In this document: one piece after another, positions 25,139-36,910 of the stretch
How the letters are laid out: every line of letters starts with the position of its first letter
Position numbering within the stretch: the first letter of the stretch is position 1
Assembly: GCF_031143425.1 (NCBI RefSeq)
Contig: NC_090451.1
Coordinates: forward strand, 352,850,339 to 352,914,338
Reading direction: 5' to 3'
Source: Pleurodeles waltl
Lineage: Eukaryota > Chordata > Amphibia > Caudata > Salamandridae
Length of the DNA: 64,000 bases
Position numbers and translations under genes: made by a program
The notes under the pieces: generated by a model
What the model was told of the DNA's origin: nothing
The model's input: only the letters and a program-made list of their open reading frames with translations
Databases searched by the model: none

Positions 25139-25432
25139 GTCGTACAATAGAGTACCATGAATCCCTGAGCATTAGACACCTTTCTGGATGAGTTGGATGA
25201 TGCTCCAATAGACATGAAGATGAAGAGCGATGCCTCGACTACACACGTTGAAGCCCCCAGGACCAAGCGGAACAACAGTGCTGGGAGTCAGTGGTGGAAA
25301 AACGTTCCCCAGATTGGCAAGTCGAGATCATGGAAGCCAACCATGCCAGGGGAATATAGAGGTATCCTCTGAAAAACTGACTGGAGTCTTGCCCGGGCAG
25401 GTCTGGATCTTTTGTAAAGTACACTTATGAGC
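25139..25432. other. Unrecognised short interval
   Basis: About 290 bp between two LTR blocks; no domain or repeat recognised. Confidence 0.4.
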
Positions 25433-28183
25433 GGTTAGAAATGAGGTCTCTAGTTGGAAGAGGTATACACCCTTGTCCAAGTAGGGACCAGGGGCCAGAT
25501 GTATCAAGAATGCCTTTTGCGAGTCGAAAAATAGCGATTTTTAAGAAATCGCTATTTCTGATACGCAAAATGCAATGTATCACATTTGCGAATCAGTAAT
25601 AACGATTTCTTAAAAATCGCAAATGCTATTACCGAATCACAAATTGTGATACCGGCCCCATTCGCACCTTTGGGCCTGTAGGCCCATATTTGCTAATTTT
25701 TTGCATTTCCAAAATTGCGATTTCTTAACTGGAACTCGCAATTTTGGAAATGCAAAACCCCAGGGTGCGGGGGGCCTAAAGCCCCCTCTGCTGCACGCCA
25801 AAACGTTTTTTAGGACATGTAAGGTGCACATGTGCCAAAAGGGCATGTGTGCTTTACATCTACATTTTAAAAATGCATTTTAAATGCATTTTTCAAATTT
25901 GCACATGGTTACCACTAAGTTCACCTTGGTGGTAAATAGCGATTCCTTAATGCCCAATTCGCATTAAGGAATTGCTTCTTACATGTGCTTTAGAAACCGC
26001 AAATAAGGAATCCTTATTTGCGATTACTTATTTAGAGAGTCGCAATTCGCTACTCTCTAAACAGGGTCGCAATTTTAAAGAATCGCTATTTTAACGATTC
26101 CTTAAAATTGCTTTCGGAATGCCTTTGATACATTCTGAGATGGCTTTTTGCATTCGTAAACGGGCATTCGCACTGTTTGCGAATGCAAAAAGCTTTGATA
26201 CATCTGGCCTCAAAATCCTAGTCAGGGGATATCACACACAATCCAAATTATCGCGTGCCCACCCTCTGGTGGCTTGGAACTGAGCAGTCAGGCTTAACTT
26301 AAAAGGCAATGTGTAAAGTATTTGTGCAATAAATCAGACAGTAACACAGTGAAAACACCACAAAAATACACCACATTGGTCAAGAATAATAGATGATATT
26401 CATCTGGATAAAATAAGGTCAAAACAACAAAGATCCAATAAGCACAGTTCAAATATCAGTTTTAAAAGAGTCTCAATCCTTAGGAATAAACAGTTGGCTC
26501 TGTTGCACCCAGTAACTGGTATGTGCCAAAAATAACGACGCACAGAGACCGCAGAGGAGAAGATGCGTGGAAAAATAGGGTGTTGCGTAGTTTCTTTCCA
26601 CGCTGCAAGGGGTTTGCATTGTTTTTCAGTGTGCAGTATTGGTTCCTCACTGTGGTACGGGGATATTTTAATGCCCAGGGACGATGGGAGAAAAATCCTT
26701 GACACGCTGGAAGAAGGCATGGGCGCTGCGTCGATCCTGTAGGCGATGTGTCGAATTTTCCGTCGCAAGGCAGACGCTGCGCCGAATTTCCAGTCAGGAA
26801 GTCAGGGCTGCGTCGTTCCGGTCGGCTGTGCAGCTATTTTTTGGTCGCAAAGCTTCGATTTCGGCAGGCGGTGCATCGATTTTCGACGTACAGGGAGTTT
26901 CCTGAAGAGATGAAGTCTTTTCGGCCCTGAGATGCCAGAAAACAGGAGGCAAGCTCAATTCAAGCCCTTGGAGAGAACTTTTAGGAAAGGCAGAGTCCTT
27001 CTCAGCAAAGCAGCCCAGATGAGTCCTTTGGGCAGCCAAGCAGTTCCTCTTGACAGGATGCAGGTGTAGATCCAGAAGTGTCTGGTTTGGTGGGGTCAGA
27101 GACCCAGTTTATATACCCAAAAATGCCTTTGAAGTGGGGGAGACTTCAAAGAGTGGTTTTGAAGTGCACAAGTTTCCCTTTTCAGTTCAGCCCTGTCTGC
27201 CAGGGTCCCAGTGGGAGGTTTAGCAGTCCATTGTGTGAGGGCAGGCCACTGGCCTTTGAAATGTAAGTGTCAGACCCTCCACCCTTCCAGCCCAGGAAGA
27301 CACATTCAATATGCCGATGAGTGCAGGTGTGACTGAGTGTCCTGTGTTTATGGTTGTCTGGGTGAAATGCACAAGGGAGGTGACAACCAGCACAGGCCAG
27401 ACGTTGAATGGAGACAGGTTGTAAGGCAGAGGGGGTTTTAAGTGCAGAGAAAGGCTCCCTTTTCTGAATGTGGCATTTCAAAAATAGTAATATAAAATTA
27501 AACCTCACAAACAAGCAGGATTTTTCCACTACCATTCTGGCCATACTAAATATGACCTGGTTACCTCTTTCAGGTCATAATCTACCACTCAAAAAGTATA
27601 TGAGGGCAGACCTAATGCTAGTCTATGAAAGGAGCAGGCGTCACAGTAGTGGAAAACGAATGTAGACCTTTTTCACTACCAGGACATAAAAAACACATAT
27701 GTACATGTCCTGCCTTTTACCTACATTGCCCGGCCGTGCCCTAGGGGTTACCTAGGGCATACCTTAGGGGTGACTTATATGTAGGAAAAGGGGAGTTTAA
27801 GGCTTGGCAAGTACTTTTAAATGTCAAGTCGAAGTGGTAGTGAAACGTTACACACAGGTCTTGCAATGGCAGGCCTGAGACATGGTTAAGGGGCTACTTA
27901 TGTAGGTGGCACAAACAGTGATGCAGGCCTGCTAGTAGCATTTAATGTACAGGCCCTGGGCACGTGTAGTGCACTTTACTAGGGACTTAGAAGTAAATCA
28001 AATATGCCAATTGGGAATGAACCAATGTTACCATGTTTAAGGGAGAGAGTATATGCATTTTAGCACTGGTTAGCAGTGGTAAAGTGCACAGAGTCCTAAA
28101 ACCAGCAAAAACAGTGTCCGAAAAATGGAGGGAGGCAACCAAATATTTAGGGGAGGACCACCCAAAGGCTGCCAGGTCCAACA
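25433..28183 (-). mobile_element. LTR of a second family (GTTAGAAAT...CCAACA), split by a MITE
   Basis: Left end GGTTAGAAATGAGG and right end AGGTCCAACA form a degraded TGTTAGA/TCTAACA-type inverted terminus. Sequence before 25490 and after 26211 joins smoothly (CAAGTAGGGACCA ... AATCCTAGTCAGGG), showing that the intervening block is an insertion. A minus-strand TATATAAA box near 27109-27117 followed by GGGTCTCTG suggests minus orientation. Without the MITE the LTR is about 2.0 kb. Target duplication unclear (TGAGC versus CTAGC). No pol sequence attached. Confidence 0.65.
25491..26211. mobile_element. Non-autonomous DNA transposon (MITE) with GGGGCCAGATGTATCA termini
   Basis: Left end GGGGCCAGATGTATCA and right end TGATACATCTGGCCTC are inverted copies, about 15 of 16 matching. 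The ~720-bp interior has no ORF and is full of snap-back motifs built from GCGATT, AAATCGC and GCATTAAGGAAT words. It interrupts the LTR at 25433-28183. Flanks give at most a 2-bp (CA) duplication, so the superfamily is not settled. Confidence 0.75.
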
Positions 28184-28450
28184 CTAGCCTTCTCTTGCTT
28201 ACTTGGAGGGTAGGAGGCTGGTTGTCTGGACTACAGGTTGGGATGTTCATTACCAGTTGTCAGTTTTCGATACCCCCTACTGCCCTCATGATCCTTCCGG
28301 TGCAGGGATGGCTAGAGTCCTATCCCCCCTCCTTTCCCCACATTACCATTATCTTTGGTCTGACATTTGATGTTGCCCACCCACTGTTTAACAGTTGTTA
28401 CATGATGTAGCCTATCCTCCAGGTGACAGCACAGCCTCTTCCCTCTAGGT
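28184..28450. other. Unrecognised interval ending in hAT target duplication
   Basis: About 260 bp with no recognisable feature. Its last 8 bp (CTCTAGGT, 28443-28450) are the left target duplication of the hAT element. Confidence 0.6.
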
Positions 28451-28684
28451 CAGAGGTCTTCAAACTTTTTGATGGCGGGACCCCCTCTTCAAAAATGTTA
28501 GGTGTAAGGACCCCCTCCTGATAAAAAAATTCTAGAACGTAGTACTCCTCATCATCAACAATAATAGACGTCCCCATTTCCCACAGCAAATCATTTTTAC
28601 TGTGAGGAAATAATATTAAACAGTGTTTAGCAAACCAAAGGTCAGTGAGTGTGGGGCCGTGGTCAAGGGTGTGGCTAAAAACAT

Positions 28685-29300
28685 GGTCCTCATTTATGAG
28701 GAATTGACTTGGGGCAGCGCCGCAAGTCTTCTTGCTACACTGCCCCACGCCAATACAAAAGGGCAGGAATCGACCGTATTTATGAAATACAGTGCATTTC
28801 TGTCCTTTCCCCCTGCACTGGCGCACAATTGTTACCTAGTGTCAAAATAGGCAGGATTGTATGTGTGCAGGAAGGGGCACCTTCCTGCACAAAAACAATC
28901 CAGAGAGGCACTGTACCTCTTTCTATATGTGCAGCAGAATGCAACACACATGGAAAGAGAAAAAACAAGGAGAAATTAAAACATTTCTCTTCATTACGCC
29001 TGCTCTGGGGAGGCGTAAGGTTTTGGCACTGCTCCAGTTTACGTGATTTTGTAAATCTGGGGAAGCGTCAAAATCCATCTGTGTTGCATGGGCACACCCA
29101 CCACAACGCCCATGGAACGCCTCCTTCACGCAAAGTAAGGCAATGCAGCGGCTTGCACTGCTTTGACTTACAAGGCAATTCAAAGCCACTCAGGGTGGCT
29201 TTGCGTCATCTAATAGGTATGACTGAGAGGCTTGTGCCCCTGGAGCGTAAAAACAAAAAAAATGATGCTCCAGCAGCGCGAGCCTCTCATAAATAAGCCT
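28685..29300. mobile_element. MITE nested in the hAT element
   Basis: Ends GGTCCTCATTTATGAG and CTCATAAATAAGCC are imperfect inverted repeats around a ~616-bp non-coding body. The body contains GTTTTGGCACTGC-type text and a TTGCGTCATCT segment resembling the MITE at 37837-38452. The 195-codon plus-strand ORF overlapping it has no family signature. Target duplication not resolved. Confidence 0.6.
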
Positions 29301-29682
29301 AAAATATTCTCTACGTTTTTAAAAGTCTTTCACCATCAGGTAGCTACATAGAAAGTAACAGCCAGCTTAAATGAAAAATAAATAAAAGGAAGTTGTTACT
29401 CCACTGTAGTGCATTATGAAACCTCAATTAATGCACTGCAGAGGTCTGTGTGTAAACAGAGAGCGACAGAACTAAATCTTGGTTAGTGCAGTTGAGAATA
29501 GTGACTTGTGTATTTTTAGTGCCATGAGGTCACAGCCTGTGACAGAAAGCACTGTGAATATGTAAGGTGTTATTTTATACTTGCATTACACACAGTATAA
29601 GATAGGCCACTACAACAAGGTTTGAGATAAAACTGTGCTTCCAAAATGTAGATTTAAGTAATATCACAACATATGCAATACC

Positions 29683-29705
29683 TTTTTTTTTTTTTTTTTT
29701 TTTTT
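29683..29705 (+). repeat. Poly-T tract (23 T)
   Basis: Mononucleotide run inside the hAT element, followed by CTTTTTAAATAG. Confidence 0.9.
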
Positions 29706-30132
29706 CTTTTTAAATAGCTGCCCCTTCAACACCTCAGGTGAAGTAAGCACTGTGGAAATGCTGTAGAAATACAATTACAATTAAAAGTGTGCACTTCATA
29801 GCACAGTTGTTAACTCTGCATTACCCCTCTAAAAGAATAAATGTTTGTCCTCACAAAGCTTTGAGTGATTCGATCATTTAAAGCTGCTCCCAAGCACCCT
29901 ATACATTTGCAGATTAGCTCTTAGAGCACATTTGCATTTCATTCAGGAAGCAGACACCCTGTGATGAAGGTCTGCTTAGCTGTCTGTGAGGCTTTTGCAG
30001 CACAGGAGACTCAAATTAAAGTTCAGCTGAGACATTTTAAGGATCGGCTGGGGGAATGCGGGACCCCCTTTCCAGGACTCCACGGCCCCCCTGTGGGTCG
30101 CGACCCCCAGAATGAAGACCTCTGCTCTAGGT

Positions 30133-31872
30133 CAAAGAACTTTACCCCTTTTACTAAGCGCATACTGATGAAAGGGTGTTTGAGCTGGTCCAAGATAATC
30201 TAACAGTGAACCTTGACTCAAGGAGGGATATGAAGCAACCCAGTGCCACCTATTCCCACCTCTTCAATCCTCTTGAAAAGATAAAATGGTCTACCGTCTT
30301 AAATGTAACAGAAAGCTCAAGTGAGAGGCAAGTTAGATTTCTAACGTCAAGACCTAATCTTAAGTGGCTTAAGGCTAAGACCTATGCAGTTTCTGTCACT
30401 AGGCCGGTTCTAAACTCAATTTGACCGTTGCTGATTGCTTTCAAGAAGACGACTAAGTTACTGAGCAACAATCTTTTCTTACATTTTTGCCAAGACAGGG
30501 AGCAAGGATAATGGTCTAATCAGAAGGGTTCAAAATATGTTTTTCAAAGTGGGCTTGTCTACTAACATCTTCCAATTGGTAGAGACTAATCCCAAGAGAC
30601 CAAGGAACTCAAGAAGGAAGTGATTGTAGGCAGTGGGGCATGAGAAAGGCTTTTCAAAATATTAATAGTACAGATATATTCAAGCGTGCTCGATTTCTGC
30701 TCCAATAAAAGCCCCTCCACCTAGCATTGAGAAACTAAAGGAAGAAAGCTTGTCAAAGATTTACATTTTTTCTCCCGGTCAGAAAAGACAGGTCCTTCAA
30801 CCTCAACATAATTGGTTTCTGTCTTAATATTATATAAATATTCAAAATCTGCCTATTAAAAAAGTAGCTGGTTTGTCACAAAAATCATGCAGTCAACACT
30901 GAAGGTATCATACAATCTAGTTTAGCCAGTTTGGTGACCACCTGAAACACTCATAGATCCTCATGGGGGAGAGTGGGCATACATCAGTAGCAGAAGATAC
31001 AACAAGTATACATCAACGTCATATTGAGGGGCTGTCATAATTATGGGGCCTGGTGCCCAATCGGAATAATCATCATCATATGTTAAAAAGTGCAGAATAT
31101 TTGAGGTTCTTGAAATTTCAAGTTACACTGTTAGGAAAACAGATCAGAATTAAGTAAACAGGGTGACTTGAACACAAACGTAATTTAAAATTAAAAATGA
31201 GAGCTACAGCATCAGTCTAATATTCTGCTGACCTGATTCACAAATTTGTTTCAGCGTGTAAATACAATTTACTCTTGGAAATGGCTTTACTTTCTGAGCT
31301 CAAGTTTTTACTGCAAGTAAACTTGCGCTCTTAAGTCAATTTGCTTGTGTGCAATATTAATACTGACCATGACTAAATTCTTTGTGATGGTCCGTAGGCC
31401 TTCCACAGTAGGGATGCAGTGGAGAGTTTGTGAGCATGTTCAACTTTCTTTTTTTTTTTTTGCAAACCATTAATTGCATTGAGTATTTGGAACTTTACTG
31501 CATTCTACAGCAGGATTATATATTATTGTAGTGTGGGAATAAGGTAACACCCCTAAATTTGCAAAGCTGTAGAGAAAGGTTTTCTCCATGGGAAACATGA
31601 TTTAAAGAATGATCATCAATTTTTTTCTGGTCAGATACATCAAGTAAAACAGGTACAGACAACCGAGCGTTCAAGATCCCTAGGTCAAAGAATAAGTAGC
31701 TCATTCAGTCCAGGATTTTTTCTTTGTATTCTGATACTTATAATCATGGTTTTATGAATGAATTAGCAGAAATACTAGTTACAGAATCATAAGAAAATTT
31801 CTGGGCTGGATTTGCTTCTCATCTAATCTCAGTATACTTGACATTTTTGGAACCATTGAGGATTGTGAGCGA
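30133..31872. other. AT-rich sequence without recognised feature
   Basis: About 1.7 kb between the hAT element and the gypsy LTR; T-rich run near 31450. No domain-bearing ORF. Bases just before 31873 (AGCGA) may be one target duplication copy of the gypsy element. Confidence 0.5.
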
Positions 31873-32097
31873 TGTTGTGTCGGCTCCTCCAGATAACAAG
31901 GAGTTCCATCACTGTCAGGGAGGAATGCGTGCACATGTTCTAGGCCGTAAGGCTGTTACACAAAAAATCACACAGAGGCAGGTGTACATGAGGGTCTCAG
32001 GGGTGGCGCAGGACGTCTTCCTTTTCTTTTTGTCTCTGCCTGCACAACCCGGTATTTATTACGTGATATCGAGGCCACACGGGTAACATTACGTACA
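31873..32097 (-). mobile_element. Short (225 bp) 3' LTR of a conventional gypsy element
   Basis: Read on the minus strand, it starts TGTACGTAATGTTACC and ends CCGACACAACA (TG...CA) and carries ACGTAATAAATACC, a poly(A) signal. A purine-rich tract adjoins on the internal side. Its position directly downstream of the gypsy pol relic fits a 3' LTR. The 5' LTR was not found, so the element is truncated upstream of RT. Confidence 0.75.
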
Positions 32098-32113
32098 TCC
32101 CCTCTCCCTCATC
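32098..32113 (-). promoter_or_regulatory. Polypurine tract of the gypsy element
   Basis: Minus-strand GATGAGGGAGAGGGGA immediately precedes the LTR start TGTACG, the usual plus-strand primer site for reverse transcription. Confidence 0.7.
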
Positions 32114-33530
32114 ACAGATTTCCAGGTCCATGTGTAAACGGTACCAGTTACACCACGGGTACAACATTACATTCCTACTTTAGTTTAACAAACAAAATGC
32201 AACCGAGCACACACAACTCAACGTAACAGTATGCTTATGGATAGCTGACAAGCCAGTTCAGTTTGGGGCAGTAACTGGTACAGCAACTTAGCTTTTGAAA
32301 AATAGGTATGGAAAACTCTGGTGCTGGTTTGCTGCGTAACTCATACCTAAAATTAGGGCTCTGACTCACCAGTCTATCATGTGGGGTGAGGTCTGCTCCA
32401 TCCGCAGAGGCTACAAGGGAGCTGATTTCATTGCTGTCCTTGCTCCCAGGTTCGGAAATGGAGGAAGATGGAACTGCATTCACTGGGGCATCTTCCAGAT
32501 TGCCTGGTTCGTTGTTCATCTCGTCAAGGGCCTTTCCAAGGAGAGCCTGTGGATGAAACTGCTTGAACTGTGAAATGTTCCTGCTGATCTCTTCTCCCTG
32601 ACAAGCAGTCACCTTGGTACCGTGAATGTGGATTTTTTTCCAGGGGTGGCATTCAAATGACAGCCTAAACAAGCTCCCAGGAGATAAATCTTTTACCAAC
32701 ACCAGATCACCTACTTCGATGCTTTACCTCTTCGCATTCTGGCGCCGGCTAGCATGAGCACTGGAGGCATGTCTCTTGGTGGCACGTCTCTTAGCTAGTA
32801 CCCTCAGGTTATCCAGTGTTTCCGGAGTCCATGCGGAGTGGTGAGGAATGCAGTCCCAGACTACTCGTCCCATGATGAAGTGTCCTGGAGGTTACCTTGT
32901 GGTGGAATGTGGGGTTTGGCAATACTTGCGCAAGAAGTTTCAGATGGCCCATTCAAAGGGCAGTTGATTGGCATGTGCAATCCTGATAACTTTGTTTAAT
33001 GTCCTCATGAAATGCTCCACTTCCTCGCTGGCTTGTGTCCAACAAGGAGTGACTTTCTTGTGTGTGATGTTAAGGGACTACAAATAGGCCGCCACCTCCC
33101 GTCCTTGAAACAGCAGACTGTTATCTGTCCTCAGTTCTTTAAGCATGCCATGCTGGCCATTATCTTTCCCAACTTGGACAGTACTCTGTGCGCCCCTTGA
33201 GAGGTGATGATTTCCACTTTGGGGTATCTGGAGTAATCATCATTGATCACCATGGCATATGTTCTGATGGGAATGCTCCCAAACTTTAGACTGGCGTACA
33301 CCCACTGCTCTTGGGGTCTGCCTGTCCGTCAACACAGGAGCTCGGGGTTGGGCCCTCCCATTGCTTGACACCAAGGGCATGAAATTACCATGGTCTCGAC
33401 CTGCTCATCCATGAGAGGGAACCATACCTTTGTGCAAAGACAGCTCTTGGTCTTGAACATCCCTTGATGCCCTGCATGGGTAAGATACACTACTTGGTTA
33501 GTGAGGCTGGTGGGGATAATAAGATGATGT
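32114..33530 (-). pseudogene. Ty3/gypsy integrase remnant
   Basis: On the minus strand a zinc-binding region shows HAGHQGMFKTK and CPWCQ (about 33365-33490). The core shows INDDYSRYPKVEIITS, LRTDNSLLFQ (second Asp present) and EEVEHFMRTLNKVIRIAHA (catalytic Glu present), then PHSTTR...PGHFIMGR. The C-terminal part at 32235-32702 reads VKDLSPGSLFRLSFE...PWKKI...GTKVTA and later DRLVSQSPNFRYELRSKP, typical of gypsy integrase tails. It is broken by stops (for example after FEWAI) and frameshifts. Domain order in this relic is RT, RNase H, integrase, unlike the Gmr1-like elements in the same window. Confidence 0.85.
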
Positions 33531-33582
33531 CCTCATAGGAGGCAGCCATCAGAGTCAGCAGCTAGTTCATTGCGGATATGGT

Positions 33583-34690
33583 CTACACTTCCACGAATGC
33601 GCTAGACTTCTGGTGTGCATTGAGCCCAGTGATCTTTGAGTTGATGCCACTGACCGCTCCTGACAGCATCAAGTGCCTTCTGGAGACACCCATCCTGTGT
33701 GGTGGCTTGGCATATGGCATCCAAGGATATGGGAAGAGGGCGGGCCAGTCAGCGATGTACCTTACATATTCCTCTGTTTCATCAGCCTCCTCTTCTTCCT
33801 CTGGGGTGGAGGCACGGGTATGCTGCGACCAGTAATCTGCTGGGATATTAGTTCCTGGACAAAATTCTACCTGGCAGTTAAATTCTTGAAGTTGAAGTAT
33901 CCACTTCTCAATTTGTGGGGGTGTTTTAGAGACTATCCCTCTGAAGAGTGGAATGAGGGGTGTACATAAATGTAAATGTGGAAATGGCAGTATCCCCAAT
34001 CTATAGCTATTACCTCCTTCTCAGTTTGTGAGTACTGTTGCCCTGCCACTGTGAGGAACCTGCTCGCAAATGCCACTAATGTCCATTCTCCCCCTTCAGG
34101 GCATTGCATCAGCATCCCTTCCAGGCCTTTGGGGCCGGCATCTACTGCTGTGGTTGTTTCTTTCTGGTGATCAAAGTACATGAGAGTGGTGTCTGCCAGT
34201 AAGGCATCTTTGGTCACTTTAAAAGCACATTCTTGATCTGCACCCCAGGTCCAGAGAACCACAGACTTTGTGAGGTCACGTCGAGGTTGAGTCAAGGTCA
34301 TCAGGTCTATAATGAAACAGCCTCAGTAAATGACCATACCTAAAAAGCGTTGAACCTCTGACATGGTGGAGGATGGGAGCGCTTCTTTGATGTCATGCAC
34401 CATTTCAGGGTTGTGTGACACGTCCTCAGCTAAATACATATAACCAAAGAAATTGAGTTTTTGCTTAAGAAATTCACAATAAAATGAAATTCAAATTTGC
34501 CCTGATGTAGTGTGAGCCCAGACTCTTGAATTCATTAGAGATCCTTAGTTTGGCGTTGTGCTATTGTACGGACTTTCCATACACTAGAATGTCATCACAG
34601 ACATTGACTACTCCAGGTAGGCCTGCTAGTAGTCCCTGTACGGTGTTCTGTGCTTGGCCACGACCAATGGAAACCGAGGAACCACAGTCA
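33583..34690 (-). pseudogene. Ty3/gypsy reverse transcriptase (C-terminal) and RNase H remnant
   Basis: RT residues near 34560-34690 read GLLAGLPGVVNVCDDILVYGK; the YXDD box is changed to VCDD. A thumb-like segment (about 34330-34500) carries two stops. RNase H spans 33933-34301: DLTKSVVLWTWGADQECAF, VDAGPKGLEGML, VAFASRFLT, YSQTEKEVIAIDWG. It is followed in another frame by PPQIEKWILQLQEFNCQVEF and PADYWSQHTRA (33583-33999), the usual end of the gypsy RNase H. Palm N-terminus, protease and gag are missing. Non-functional. Confidence 0.85.
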
Positions 34691-35017
34691 TTTTTGATAA
34701 CTAAACAACCAGTAAATTCCAGGATGTTATGCTTTGCGTGGATTCCATGAGGTTTTCTTACCCTAAATGCCCTCCAAACCTCAAACTGTCTGAAATCACA
34801 CATTTTCCTTACATCTCTGTGATGGAAACTTCCGCAATTTGCAAGAATCCACAAATATTTTACCACCCTGTAGTACCCCACTTGTGCCAATAAAAGTGCT
34901 GTGCTACTTGTGGTGAATACCCCTATCCACCCCACGGGGAACAGAAATTCCATTGTGCCACAAGGTGAGGCGAGCATGGGCCCATGCCTAGCTGGACCAC
35001 TCCACCCCACTAAAAAA
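34691..35017. other. Repeat-like sequence replacing the RT N-terminus
   Basis: Similarity to gypsy RT stops near 34690. The remainder has no recognised domain and leads into a degenerate tandem array. Confidence 0.4.
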
Positions 35018-35480
35018 TACTGCATAGTGGGCAGCCCCTACCCCTATGTTTATTTTAAAAATAGACCCTAGTGTCTAGTGGGCTATCTGCCGCTCCCCCT
35101 CCCCGCCCGGGGGCAGATCAGGGATAATTACCCCCATCAACCTCCCAGGAGGGCATAAAGACTATCTCTTTTGTTGGTGTGGGGGTATGGTGCACCCCTA
35201 CAATAAAAAAATAAAAAAATCAATTTCCCTATGTTTAGTGCTCTTTCGGTCCCCCCAGGGGGCAGACTGGGGCTAATCATCCCTATATGCCCTCCAGGGG
35301 TGGTAGGACAACTGGGGATGGGGGCATAGCCATGCCCATAATGGGCAGCCCCCACCCCCTATAATTATTTAAGAAATCCTCTCTGGTGTCTAGTGGGATG
35401 ATCAGGGTAAATACTCCTATCTTCCCCTGAGGGGTGGGCAGAAAGACTGATCTGATATGAGGATGGGCTGAACACAAGCC
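35018..35480. repeat. Degenerate tandem repeat, ~155-160 bp period, about 3 units
   Basis: Anchor CAGCCCCTACCCCTA or similar recurs near 35030, 35190 and 35344. Each unit also holds a GTCTAGTGGG-like word, a GGGGGCAGA word and an ATAATTACCCC/AATCATCCC word. Units are diverged; copy number is by eye. Confidence 0.5.
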
Positions 35481-35972
35481 CTTGCCCAAGGGGCCACTCC
35501 TCCAAAATCCCTGGTGCTTGGGAAAGTTCTCCTATGGCTATCGCCAAGCAGGGATCCTCTGCAGAGACGTATCATTGGAAAGGAGAGATTCTCCCCTCTC
35601 CAGGGATACTCCACTCACACTAATCAGTGCTTGGGGGACTGAGATATGCCACCAAGCACTGATGCTTTGAAAGTAAAACAAGATCATTGTCTCATTTTAC
35701 TTTCACTTTAGTATAATTACATAAGCATGCCCTGCATGCTTATCATCATTACAATTAAAAATAAATTTAAAAAAAGACAGACTGCTTGGGAAGCTCTTCC
35801 AGAGCACCTAGAGAGAGAGAATAATAAAGGAATCCCTCTAGTGCTTTCCACCAGAGGGGCATTTATGGACTTCCCCAGTAGCGGCCAATGACCAACAGAT
35901 GCACTGGGGGGGTAGTGCAGTTGTCACCTGCACTAAAGGGATTAAGATCAATTCAATCATTATGTACATATA
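35481..35972. other. Unrecognised sequence
   Basis: About 490 bp with an A-rich tract near 35760 and a GCATGCCCTGCATGC inverted pair near 35727. No gene recognised. Confidence 0.4.
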
Positions 35973-36910
35973 TAGGTTCTGCAACAGCACTCACTTGACG
36001 ATGTGGATGAGTACAAATATCTCAGGGTCTTAATTGATGCAAAAGATTCCTTTCTGGCCCAAAAACAACATATACTACATAAGGGAAATGCACCTTTAAT
36101 AAAAATTGTTACAGCAAAACTCTTACCTACATTGACTTACGGCAGGTGAAGCACCACGACATTGGGATGCTGCATTCATTCAATCAATCATTTCAAAAAC
36201 TTACAGGTATCTTTTTAATTTACTCAAGAACACATCTCCAACACAGATCCTTTTAGAGTTTGAGATAGTCAAACAATCAATAACTAGACAATGAGCCTAC
36301 ATCAAATGCAGCTGTAAATTAAGAACATCAAGAAGCTCCCTCAGTGATATGGCCAACTATAGAAAATGGCCCGGAGACTCAGCAACACACTCATCAGGTG
36401 CAATTATTCTGAGATCTTACAACTACCTATTTCACTTTTAAAAAACACACAACACAGCAAAGTGCAGAATGCAGCTGTAAATTAAGAACATCAAGAAGCT
36501 CCCCAGTAATATGGCCAACTATAGAAAATGGCCCGGAAACTCAAGGTTCTATCTTGACTCAGCAACACAATCTCATCAGGTACAATAATTCTGAGATCTT
36601 ACAAACACCTATTCCACTTTTAAAAAACAAACAACACAGCAAAGTGCAGACTTTTCCAGATGAGGACAAGGCGATCTTTGCTAAAAGGTCTCATGTCTGG
36701 GTGGTGATGAATATCTATACAATTCTAAATCCCCAAGCACACCTGAGGACTGAATATTTAATGTTCTTAAAATGTGACCTTCCATTTTGCCAATTTACCA
36801 TTGCTACTGCTCAAGCCAACCTGGTTACGGAATAATGAACTAATTGCCGTTTTTGTGAATCAGCTGAAGAGGACATAGTTCATCAGACCTGTATGTGCCC
36901 CCACATTTTT
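35973..36910 (+). pseudogene. Decayed LINE RT C-terminal fragment
   Basis: Translation near 36000 gives VDEYKYLRVLIDAKDSF...IKIVTAKLLPTLTYG, the thumb/connection region seen after the palm in many LINE reverse transcriptases. Further on, CRFCESAEEDIVHQTCMCPHI (about 36845-36910) matches the Cys/His motif near the C-terminus of LINE ORF2 proteins. Multiple stops and a tandem duplication (36306-36650) disrupt it. The clade cannot be set from this fragment. Confidence 0.55.
36306..36650 (+). repeat. Direct tandem duplication of ~165-180 bp
   Basis: 36306-36468 and 36469-36650 both start ATGCAGCTGTAAATTAAG and end AACACAGCAAAGTGCAGA. The second copy has ~18 bp (AAGGTTCTATCTTGACTC) missing from the first. 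It lies inside the LINE remnant. Confidence 0.85.

Larger units (their letters stand above)
28451..30124. mobile_element. Non-autonomous hAT transposon with 8-bp target duplication
   Basis: Left end CAGAGGTCTTCAAAC and right end GAATGAAGACCTCTG share a 12-bp terminal inverted repeat (CAGAGGTCTTCA). The flanking 8-bp duplication is perfect: CTCTAGGT at 28443-28450 and 30125-30132. An 8-bp duplication with CAG-type ends is the signature of hAT elements. No transposase is encoded; the interior holds a nested MITE (28685-29300) and a 23-T run (29683-29705). GGGTCGCGACCC near 30095 is a subterminal palindrome. Confidence 0.88.

Noticed and set aside
28709..29296. 195-codon plus-strand ORF
   Set aside because: Overlaps the MITE nested in the hAT element; no domain, Lys/Arg/His-rich chance frame.
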